Part shown: in pieces, positions 7,732 through 15,262 of the stretch | Position numbering within the stretch: the stretch's first letter is position 1 | Layout of the letters: each line of letters starts with the position of its first letter | Source: JAFDYH01 sp049840875 | Lineage (GTDB): Bacteria; Bacteroidota; Bacteroidia; Chitinophagales; Chitinophagaceae | Assembly (NCBI GenBank): GCA_049840875.1 | Contig: JASGJE010000002.1 | Location: 434,001-498,000, forward strand | Direction of reading: 5' to 3' | Length of the DNA: 64,000 bases | Notes under the pieces: model-generated | The model's database searches: none | What the model was told of the DNA's origin: nothing | The model's input: the letters and a program-made list of their open reading frames with translations, nothing else | Position numbers and translations under genes: made by a program

Positions 7732-9192
7732 ATGAAAACAAACTATTCTAACATTAATAATAAACGTATGAAGCTCTATTATATATTACTGGCTGCTGTG
7801 TTTTTCTTTTTTGGTTGCACAAAAGCCGGGCTCAATGAAGATGTATATTCTTCACTGGGCGTCAATAATTATTTTAAAAATTCAAATGACGCTGAAGCGT
7901 TGCTGAATGCAACTTATGCTTCAGAACAACGCAGGCCATTCAGAAACTATTTTGTAATGGCAGAAATCCCAACAGGCACTCTCTATGACCGTGCTGGTGG
8001 ATTAGAAGCTTTAGCAAAACCTTTCGAGACGTTTAGTTGGGATGCTACCCATTCATTTTTTTCAGGGATATGGGCAACACATTATACTACAATTTATCGT
8101 GCCAATCTCGTATTAGACCAGGTTCCGAATATCGATTTCGATGCAGACAGGAAGAAACAGATTCTTGCAGAAGCTACATTCCTTCGTGCGTCGGCATATG
8201 TTATTCTAAATGATCTCTTCGGTCCAGTACCGATTATAACAACGAGTGTGACAAGCGCTTCAGATCGCCCATCTCGTCCTACCAAGGACGAGTTTGATAA
8301 ATTCGTTACCGATGATTTTAAAGCTGCAGCAGATGTTCTGCCAGCAGTGGCTGTTAAAGGTAGAGCAACTAAAGGCGCAGCATTATCACAATTGGCTAAA
8401 TACTATTTGAATAATAAAGATTGGGCAAATGCTGCAACCTACACACAACAGGTCATTGATTTAAATGTCTATAGTTTATTCAGTGGTTCTGCAGATCGCT
8501 CTGAATTGTTTAATCCATTGAATGAAAATAACAGCGAGTTTATCTACATTCGTCCACGCCTTGCAGTGACTGGTCTCGGTGATAATTATATCTCGCATGC
8601 AGCGCCTCCGGGGTACAGATGGCAGGGTGGTAGTAAAGACAATTATGCGACGCAGTTCAAAACGTATACAAGCTTTTATAATTCCTTTGCGGATAATGAT
8701 ACCCGAAAGAATGCATTCATTACCCAATACTATAACACAAGCGGAGCATTAGTTCAACTTGGCGCTGATGATATTCGTAATTTTAAATTTAAAGAAGACC
8801 TTACAGCAACTGGTGCGGATAGTGGCAATGATTTTCCTGTCATTCGTTTTGCAGATATCCTGTTAAGCAGAGCCGAAGCGTTAAATGAATTAAACGGACC
8901 GAATGACGAAAGTATTTCATTGATCAACCAGGTCAGAACAAAAGCAGGTATCGATCCGTTGAATCTTGCAGATTTCGGTAGCAAGGATCTGCTTCGCACG
9001 GCTATTTTCCAGGAAAGAACATGGGAATTTGTGGGTGAAGAAATGCATCGTACCGATGAGATACGGCAAGGTATCTTTATTCAACAGGCAATAGATCGTG
9101 GTATCAATGCAAAGAATTTCCAGGTTTTATTTCCAATACCACAAACTGAAGTAGATAAAAACAGCAATCTCAAACAAAATGATGGTTACTAA
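7732..9192 (+). CDS. SusD/RagB family outer-membrane lipoprotein
   Basis: A SusD homologue of 486 residues. The ATG at 7732 is 3 bp after the SusC stop; an ATG at 7768 would also work and starts right at the signal sequence 'MKLYYILLAAVFFFFGC', whose Cys is the lipidation site. Typical features follow: a TPR-rich alpha-helical body ('EATFLRASAYVILNDLFGPVP'), 'FPVIRFADILLSRAEALNEL' and the C-terminal 'LFPIPQTEVDKNSNL'. The protein is a surface lipoprotein that closes over the SusC channel and binds the ligand. Its last 14 bp overlap the start of the first sulfatase, indicating translational coupling. Confidence 0.94.
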   Translation: MKTNYSNINNKRMKLYYILLAAVFFFFGCTKAGLNEDVYSSLGVNNYFKNSNDAEALLNATYASEQRRPFRNYFVMAEIPTGTLYDRAGGLEALAKPFETFSWDATHSFFSGIWATHYTTIYRANLVLDQVPNIDFDADRKKQILAEATFLRASAYVILNDLFGPVPIITTSVTSASDRPSRPTKDEFDKFVTDDFKAAADVLPAVAVKGRATKGAALSQLAKYYLNNKDWANAATYTQQVIDLNVYSLFSGSADRSELFNPLNENNSEFIYIRPRLAVTGLGDNYISHAAPPGYRWQGGSKDNYATQFKTYTSFYNSFADNDTRKNAFITQYYNTSGALVQLGADDIRNFKFKEDLTATGADSGNDFPVIRFADILLSRAEALNELNGPNDESISLINQVRTKAGIDPLNLADFGSKDLLRTAIFQERTWEFVGEEMHRTDEIRQGIFIQQAIDRGINAKNFQVLFPIPQTEVDKNSNLKQNDGY

Positions 9193-10741
9193 CCCAAGAC
9201 AATTCCTGTTCACTTTTTCGTTCGTTATCATCAATCTTTTGATCGGTAACAATGGTTCAGCGAATGCACAGAGCGCCTCTCGCCCCAATATCATTATTTT
9301 TCTTGTAGATGATATGGGGTGGGAGGACACCTCTGTCCCTTTTTCCGGTACAGTAACGGCGAATAATAAAAAGTATCATACGCCGAATATGGAGCGGTTG
9401 GCAAGGGAAGGCCTGTTGTTTACCGACGCTTATGCCGCGCCTGTGTGTACGCCAACCCGTGTCAGTTTGATTACAGGTATGAATGTCGCTCATCACCACG
9501 TTACGAACTGGACATCTCCTTTCAAAAATCAGAATTCAGATGCGCCAGATAGCCTGTTAATCGACTCGACATGGAATATCAATGGCTTTAGTCCTGTTGC
9601 CGGTGTTCCAGCTACTGTCTATGCAACAGCGCTTCCACAGTTATTAAAAGACGCAGGTTATTTTACAATACATGTCGGTAAGGCGCATTGGGCCACACAA
9701 GGAACGCCTGCAGCCAATCCTTCTAATGTCGGTTTTATCGTAAACATTGCAGGACATGCAGCTGGTCATCCGCAAAGTTATTTATCAGAAGATGCGTATG
9801 GTAACAGGCCTGGTAAAAACACAGCACAATCGGTTCCTGATCTTGAGCAATATTATGATTCAGGAATTTTTTTGACAGAGGCATTGACCCGCGAAGCATT
9901 GAAAGCTGTTGAAGTGCCTGTTTCGAATAAGCAACCTTTTTTTCTGAATATGGCGCATTATGCAGTACATGTTCCATTGATGGCGGATAACCGTTTTTTT
10001 CAAAAATACATTGACAATGGTTTGGATTCTGCAGAAGCAAAATATGCTTCATTAATTGAAGGAATGGATAAAAGCCTTGGAGATATACTTGACTTTGTGG
10101 AGAAAAAAGGTATAAGAAATAATACAGTGATTTTATTTCTTACAGATAATGGCGGCCTTGCATTGACGCCACCACGCGGCGGTGTTCATCTTACGCAAAA
10201 CGCACCGTTAAGGGCTGGCAAAGGTTCTGTCTATGAAGGAGGAATAAGAGTGCCACTGATTGTACGTTTTCCACCGATAGTAAAGCCTGGAACGATTACG
10301 CATTATCCAACTATTGTTGAAGATGTTTTTCCTGCGATACTTGAATTAGCCGGTATCGATAAAAGTAAAGTAGTGCAAACAATCGATGGTAAATCATTTG
10401 TGCCGGTATTAAAAAAGCCATTATTAAAAGATACTTCGAGAGTATTGCTTTGGCATTACCCCAATAACTGGACTGCACGTGAAATTCCTGGTACTAATTA
10501 TTTCAGTGCATTAAGGCAGAACAACTGGAAACTGGTTTATAGTCAGCGAAGCGGTAACGCTGAGTTATATGATTTATCAAAAGATCTTAGTGAGGAGCAT
10601 AACCTCGCTACAACTTATCCGGATAAGACAAGAGAACTGGTAAAATTATTGGGAAAGCAATTGAAGAAAGTGAATGCGCCAATGCCAACGGATAAAAAAA
10701 CGGGCAAGCAACTTCCTTACCCGGGTGATGTAAATAATTAA
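9179..10741 (+). CDS. Sulfatase (S1 family), first of three
   Basis: A 520-residue secreted sulfatase. A signal peptide covers about residues 1-30 ('NNGSANAQ'). 'NIIIFLVDDMGWED' supplies the first metal-binding aspartates. The formylglycine motif is C-T-P-T-R with Cys90, so it needs maturation by an anaerobic-type sulfatase-maturating enzyme, which is not in this window. 'FLTDNGG' provides the later metal-binding Asp-Asn pair. It hydrolyses a sulfate ester in the periplasm or at the surface. It overlaps SusD by 14 bp and is 12 bp from the next sulfatase. The subfamily and substrate cannot be assigned; it looks like an arylsulfatase-A-type enzyme. Confidence 0.93.
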   Translation: MMVTNPRQFLFTFSFVIINLLIGNNGSANAQSASRPNIIIFLVDDMGWEDTSVPFSGTVTANNKKYHTPNMERLAREGLLFTDAYAAPVCTPTRVSLITGMNVAHHHVTNWTSPFKNQNSDAPDSLLIDSTWNINGFSPVAGVPATVYATALPQLLKDAGYFTIHVGKAHWATQGTPAANPSNVGFIVNIAGHAAGHPQSYLSEDAYGNRPGKNTAQSVPDLEQYYDSGIFLTEALTREALKAVEVPVSNKQPFFLNMAHYAVHVPLMADNRFFQKYIDNGLDSAEAKYASLIEGMDKSLGDILDFVEKKGIRNNTVILFLTDNGGLALTPPRGGVHLTQNAPLRAGKGSVYEGGIRVPLIVRFPPIVKPGTITHYPTIVEDVFPAILELAGIDKSKVVQTIDGKSFVPVLKKPLLKDTSRVLLWHYPNNWTAREIPGTNYFSALRQNNWKLVYSQRSGNAELYDLSKDLSEEHNLATTYPDKTRELVKLLGKQLKKVNAPMPTDKKTGKQLPYPGDVNN

Positions 10742-10753
10742 ACGAAAAATTTT

Positions 10754-12361
10754 ATGAGGATTTATATTCTACTTCTTACATTTTGCTTTTCTTATACACT
10801 AAATGCACAAAACAAAAAGCCTAATATTATTTTTATTCTTTCCGATGATCATGCCTACCAGGCTACAAGCGCCTACGGAAATAAAATAATTCAAACGCCT
10901 AATATAGACAGGATCGCGAAGGCAGGCGCTTTACTTGAAAATAATTTTGTCGCCAATTCTATATGCGGTCCGAGTCGTGCGACATTATTGACCGGAAAGT
11001 ATAGTCACAAAAATGGCTATGCATTGAATGAAAAAACATTTGATGTTAACCAGACTACATTTCCTGTTCTCTTGCAGCAAAACGGTTATCAGACTGCATG
11101 GATTGGAAAACTGCATTTAGGCTCACTACCGATTGGTTTTAACTATTTCAATATTCTTCCGGGGCAAGGAAATTATTTTAATCCTGATTTCATAAATAAC
11201 AATAATGACACGATCCAATTCAAAGGTTACGTAACAAATCTTGTCAGCGATTTCTTTTTCGATTGGTTACAGAAAAGAGATACAACGAAACCTTTCTTTG
11301 CCGTAGTCGGAGAGAAGGCGACACACCGCGAATGGTTACCAGATGTTCCTGATCTTGGGGCTTATGATAATATAGATTTTCCATTACCAGCAGATTTCTT
11401 CGATCAGTATGATTCGCGCCTTGCAGCGCAGCAACAGGATATGACGATAGACAAAACAATGCGGTTAAAGGAAGACCTAAAAATCGGAATCAAGTTTGGA
11501 AATGATGTAGGGACAGATGAATTGAACCGCATCAGGCAACAGCTTAAAAAATATTATCCTGAGAGAACTTTTACCGACGATGAGCTCAGGAAATTCAATA
11601 CGTACGGCAGATTAGATTCAGTTCAACAGAAAGCGTATAAAGATTATTATGGCAAGATTACAAAAGACTTTGAATCGAAACATTTGACAGGTAAGGACCT
11701 CGTGAAATGGAAATATCAACGTTACCTGAAAGATTATTATGCAACGGCTAAATCGATGGATCGGAATATCGGCAGGATACTCGATTATCTCGACAGCACC
11801 GGGCTGAATAAAAATACGGTGGTCATCTACGCTTCAGATCAGGGCTTTTATCTCGGCGAACATGGCTGGTTTGATAAACGATTTATTTATGAAGAATCTT
11901 TGAAAACAGCGTTTGTTGTTCGTTATCCCGGTGTGATAAAACCAGGCATACATGTGAATGGCTTAATCTCCAACATCGATTGGGCGCCTACAATACTTGA
12001 TATCGCCGGTGTACAAAGTCCATCAGATATCCAGGGGCGTTCATTCCTGCCATTGTTAAAACAACAACCAGTTAAGGATTGGCGTAAAGATGTTTATTAT
12101 CATTATTACGAGTATCCGCAACCGCATCATGTGTCGCCACATTTCGGTATTCGTACAGCAGATTACGTTCTTGCGAGATTTTACCAGGGCGTTGAAAGCT
12201 GGGAGTTGTTTGATCTGAAAAAAGATCCCAATGAATTGCACAACATATTCAATGTTCCGGGAAATGAGAAATTAGTCGAAGATTTAAAGCAGCGATTGAA
12301 GGAACTTATCATTGACTATGATGATAAGGAAGCATTGGAAATATTTAATAAACCACTCTAA
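10754..12361 (+). CDS. Sulfatase (S1 family), second; GlcNAc-6-sulfatase-like
   Basis: A 535-residue secreted sulfatase with signal peptide (1-19, ending 'TLNAQ'), metal site 'FILSDDHAYQA' and the formylglycine motif C-G-P-S-R with Cys71. The C-terminal block 'VVIYASDQGFYLGEHGWFDK' followed by 'RFIYEESL' is characteristic of the group containing N-acetylglucosamine-6-sulfatases and related gut Bacteroides enzymes (S1_11-like). That subfamily placement is a resemblance, not proof of substrate. It belongs to the SusC/SusD/sulfatase operon and is 4 bp from the third sulfatase. Sequence similarity to its two neighbours is limited to the family motifs, so these are not recent duplicates. Confidence 0.92.
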   Translation: MRIYILLLTFCFSYTLNAQNKKPNIIFILSDDHAYQATSAYGNKIIQTPNIDRIAKAGALLENNFVANSICGPSRATLLTGKYSHKNGYALNEKTFDVNQTTFPVLLQQNGYQTAWIGKLHLGSLPIGFNYFNILPGQGNYFNPDFINNNNDTIQFKGYVTNLVSDFFFDWLQKRDTTKPFFAVVGEKATHREWLPDVPDLGAYDNIDFPLPADFFDQYDSRLAAQQQDMTIDKTMRLKEDLKIGIKFGNDVGTDELNRIRQQLKKYYPERTFTDDELRKFNTYGRLDSVQQKAYKDYYGKITKDFESKHLTGKDLVKWKYQRYLKDYYATAKSMDRNIGRILDYLDSTGLNKNTVVIYASDQGFYLGEHGWFDKRFIYEESLKTAFVVRYPGVIKPGIHVNGLISNIDWAPTILDIAGVQSPSDIQGRSFLPLLKQQPVKDWRKDVYYHYYEYPQPHHVSPHFGIRTADYVLARFYQGVESWELFDLKKDPNELHNIFNVPGNEKLVEDLKQRLKELIIDYDDKEALEIFNKPL

Positions 12362-12365
12362 CTGT

Positions 12366-13775
12366 ATGAAACCAGCTTTTTTCTGTGTTGTTTTTATTCT
12401 TGTGTCAGTCTTTTATGCGAATGCACAAAAACAAAAGCCTAATATTTTATTTATTGCTTCGGATGATTTGAGCATCGATGTAAATGGTTTTGATAACTCT
12501 CTTGTAAAGACACCTAATCTTGATCGCTTATATAGATCGGGCGTCCGGTTTGAGAGAGCTTATTGCCAGTATCCATTATGTGCACCAAGCAGGGCTTCGT
12601 TGATGACAGGGTTACGTCCTGATAAAACAAAAGTAAAAGACCTGTTTACTTTTTTCAGAAATAACATTCCGGACGTTGTTACGCTTCCTCAGTTGTTCAT
12701 GAAGAACGGATATTTTACTGCACGTGTAGGTAAAATTTATCACTATGGTGTTCCAAGTGATATTGGTACTAACGGCCAGGATGATTCACTTTCCTGGAAT
12801 TTACGTGTTAACCCGATTGGTATTGACAGGCTACAAGAAGATAAGATCACGAATTACATGCCTAAAGTTCCCCTCGGTGGTGCATTGTCTTTTTGGGCTG
12901 CTCCCGGAACAGATGATGACCAGACAGACGGTAAAATTGCAAATGAAGCAATAAATATTTTAGATGCACATAAGAACCAGCCCTTCTTTCTTGCTGTTGG
13001 TTTCTTTCGTCCGCATACTCCTTTTGTAGCTCCCAGGAAGTATTTTGAACTTTATCCTCTTGAGAAGATAAATCTGCCTGTACAAAATGACAGCGACTGG
13101 CTTAAAAAGCCATCGATTGCAAGGTATACGCTCAAGGATAATTATGGGTTAACGATAGAACAACAAAAGGAAGTTACTCAAGCTTATTATGCATCTATAT
13201 CTTTTATGGATGCACAAGTGGGAAAGTTGCTGGATAAACTAGATGAACTCAAACTAACAGAGAATACTATTATTGTTTTCTGGAGTGATCATGGATATGC
13301 GTTGGGGCAACATGGTCAATGGCAAAAGCAAACACTCTTTGAACATACCGCAAGAGTTCCTTTAATTATTTCTGCTCCTGGTTTTCCAAGACAACAGGTT
13401 ACGTTAAGCACTGCGGAACTGCTGGATATTTATCCAACTCTTGCGGAGCTAAGCGCATTGAAACCTCCAACGGATTTGCAGGGTAAAAGCCTTGTGCCGG
13501 TTTTAAAAAAGCCTGCGCAAACAATACAGGCGCCTGCATTTACTCAATTAGAAAAAAATGTGAAACAGAAAGCATGGTATCCGAATGTTGACAGGGATTA
13601 CGTAGGTAAAAGTGTTCGGTATAAACAGTGGCGATATACAGAATGGAATGATGGTAAAGACGGAGTTGAATTATATAACTACGATAGTGATCCAAATGAA
13701 TTTGTCAATCTTGCCGGTAACCCGGACTATGCTAAAGTAATTACAGAGCTGAAAGAAATACTACACAAGCAGTAG
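12366..13775 (+). CDS. Sulfatase (S1 family), third; iduronate-2-sulfatase-like
   Basis: A 469-residue secreted sulfatase. I use the ATG at 12366 because it opens the signal peptide 'MKPAFFCVVFILVSVFYANA'; an upstream start would overlap the previous gene. The formylglycine motif is C-A-P-S-R with Cys72. 'GKIYHYGVPSD', 'FFLAVGFFRPHTPF' and 'FWSDHGYALGQHGQW' match the iduronate-2-sulfatase-like group (S1_7). Family enzymes remove 2-O-sulfate from uronic acid residues, but Bacteroidota members vary widely. It is the last large enzyme of the sulfatase operon; two very small ORFs and a hydroxylase gene follow on the same strand within 370 bp. Confidence 0.92.
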   Translation: MKPAFFCVVFILVSVFYANAQKQKPNILFIASDDLSIDVNGFDNSLVKTPNLDRLYRSGVRFERAYCQYPLCAPSRASLMTGLRPDKTKVKDLFTFFRNNIPDVVTLPQLFMKNGYFTARVGKIYHYGVPSDIGTNGQDDSLSWNLRVNPIGIDRLQEDKITNYMPKVPLGGALSFWAAPGTDDDQTDGKIANEAINILDAHKNQPFFLAVGFFRPHTPFVAPRKYFELYPLEKINLPVQNDSDWLKKPSIARYTLKDNYGLTIEQQKEVTQAYYASISFMDAQVGKLLDKLDELKLTENTIIVFWSDHGYALGQHGQWQKQTLFEHTARVPLIISAPGFPRQQVTLSTAELLDIYPTLAELSALKPPTDLQGKSLVPVLKKPAQTIQAPAFTQLEKNVKQKAWYPNVDRDYVGKSVRYKQWRYTEWNDGKDGVELYNYDSDPNEFVNLAGNPDYAKVITELKEILHKQ

Positions 13776-13826
13776 TAAGAAAAATCAATGAATATTAAAT
13801 TAAGCAACAATTGAAATTAATTGTCT

Positions 13827-13946
13827 ATGGCTTACAAGGATATCTTTTTGCTGGCAAAAAAAATCGCCGTTTCAATCCTGGTTTTTCTATTGCCATTGTT
13901 AATCCTTTTTGTGGCATTGGCTACTGCAAGGCAACTATTGGATTGA
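13827..13946 (+). CDS. Tiny membrane protein (39 aa)
   Basis: A 39-codon ORF: a short basic N terminus (MAYKDIFLLAKKIA) followed by one strongly hydrophobic segment of about 20 residues and a short polar tail. It predicts a single-pass inner-membrane peptide. It lies 51 bp after the third sulfatase and 27 bp before a second tiny membrane ORF, both on the same strand ahead of a membrane hydroxylase. The layout suggests a small accessory subunit or a leader peptide. No family is recognised. Confidence 0.45.
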   Translation: MAYKDIFLLAKKIAVSILVFLLPLLILFVALATARQLLD

Positions 13947-13973
13947 TTAAAATAATAAACGAAACAAATCATT

Positions 13974-14132
13974 ATGAAACTTGAATCTGCAGTGAAGAAA
14001 AAAATCATCAGGGATATCCTTGTCAGCATCGTACTATATGTACTTCCTGTCGTATTGATGTTCCTGACATTCTATATCAATGGCCAAAGGCCATGGCTGG
14101 AAAAAACAACAAAGACTGAAGCAAAGAAATAA
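13974..14132 (+). CDS. Tiny membrane protein (52 aa)
   Basis: A 52-codon ORF with a basic N-terminal stretch (KKKIIRD), one hydrophobic segment (about residues 14-35, 'LVSIVLYVLPVVLMFLTFYI') and a lysine-rich C-terminal tail. It ends 11 bp before the sterol-desaturase-type gene, so the two are very likely cotranscribed. A single-pass membrane protein with charged ends on both sides is predicted. No family is recognised. Confidence 0.5.
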   Translation: MKLESAVKKKIIRDILVSIVLYVLPVVLMFLTFYINGQRPWLEKTTKTEAKK

Positions 14133-14143
14133 AACCGATTGTT

Positions 14144-15070
14144 ATGATAAACATACTTGAATCCATATTTAAAAACCTCGCATCATGGGGCTTACCAGTA
14201 TTGATGGTTATTACCGGTATTATTGAATTCTCACTTGGTCTTTATGAAAATAAATGGAATAAAAATGAACGCATTCTTGATATTGTTTGTTTTGTGATTC
14301 CTAAAATAGTTGTAAAACCGGCAATCGTTTATTTTACATTACTTGTTCTTCCTTTATTATTGCCGGGGTATAAAAACAAATTTGACTGGGTGCCATTCTG
14401 GTGGGCGTTTTTTATAATTGCAGTTGCTGATGATCTGACTCAGTATTGGTATCATCGTTTGCATCATCAGGTACCATGGTTATGGCGTTTTCATCGTACG
14501 CATCATTCTGCATCTTATATGGGAATGGCGATGGCCAGTCGGCAAAATATCATTTATACAATCTTCTTTTCACAAATGTATCTTACTGCTGCATTGACTT
14601 ATCTCGGCCTCGGTTATGCAGCATTATTTGTTACGGGGATCAAATCACTGATAACAACTGCGGCGCATGCGAGCATCAAGTGGGATCAGCCGTTTTATAA
14701 GTATAAATTTCTTCACCCTTTTGCATGGATACTCGAACGGTTGATATCTACACCCGCCACTCATCATGCGCATCATGCTGATACGACTGATGATGGTGTC
14801 GGTCACTACAAGGGCAACTTTGGAAACATGTTCTTCATATGGGACGTCATTTTTCAAACAGGTATCATTACAAGAAAATATCCTTCTTCATACGGCACAA
14901 AAGCATATAAAAACGAAGAATGGTATGCACAATTTCTCTGGCCAATATTTAAATCACAGAAAAAAGGAAGCGAGTTATCTTCAGATGGACCAATGGTCGC
15001 CGATGGAATTACGGACAATATTGATTTGCGGGTAAAAAAAGATGAGACGAGCATGGCGGCAAGTATATAA
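14144..15070 (+). CDS. Sterol desaturase / fatty acid hydroxylase family protein
   Basis: A 308-residue integral membrane di-iron enzyme. The histidine boxes are HRLHH (104-108), HRTHH (117-121) and THHAHH (206-211), with an extra His at 175. This is the pattern of the fatty acid hydroxylase superfamily. At least four hydrophobic segments surround them. Such enzymes introduce a hydroxyl group or double bond into lipids at the inner membrane using O2. It follows the sulfatase operon and two tiny membrane ORFs, so it may be part of that transcription unit; a link to sulfated lipids is possible but unsupported by sequence alone. A 190-bp gap separates it from the next gene. Confidence 0.9.
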   Translation: MINILESIFKNLASWGLPVLMVITGIIEFSLGLYENKWNKNERILDIVCFVIPKIVVKPAIVYFTLLVLPLLLPGYKNKFDWVPFWWAFFIIAVADDLTQYWYHRLHHQVPWLWRFHRTHHSASYMGMAMASRQNIIYTIFFSQMYLTAALTYLGLGYAALFVTGIKSLITTAAHASIKWDQPFYKYKFLHPFAWILERLISTPATHHAHHADTTDDGVGHYKGNFGNMFFIWDVIFQTGIITRKYPSSYGTKAYKNEEWYAQFLWPIFKSQKKGSELSSDGPMVADGITDNIDLRVKKDETSMAASI

Positions 15071-15262
15071 TCTATATCGCTTCATGCTATAAAAGTTGCG
15101 CCCGGAATAACTGTTGTGAAAAATAACGAATTGATCGATTGTATCATTACCGTACAATGATAGTGCGGTATCGAACAACCAGATAAGACAGAAACAATGT
15201 TTTACAGGCAATTATGAGATGGCACATAATTGGGAGTACACTCGTACTTAATCTCCTTTATC

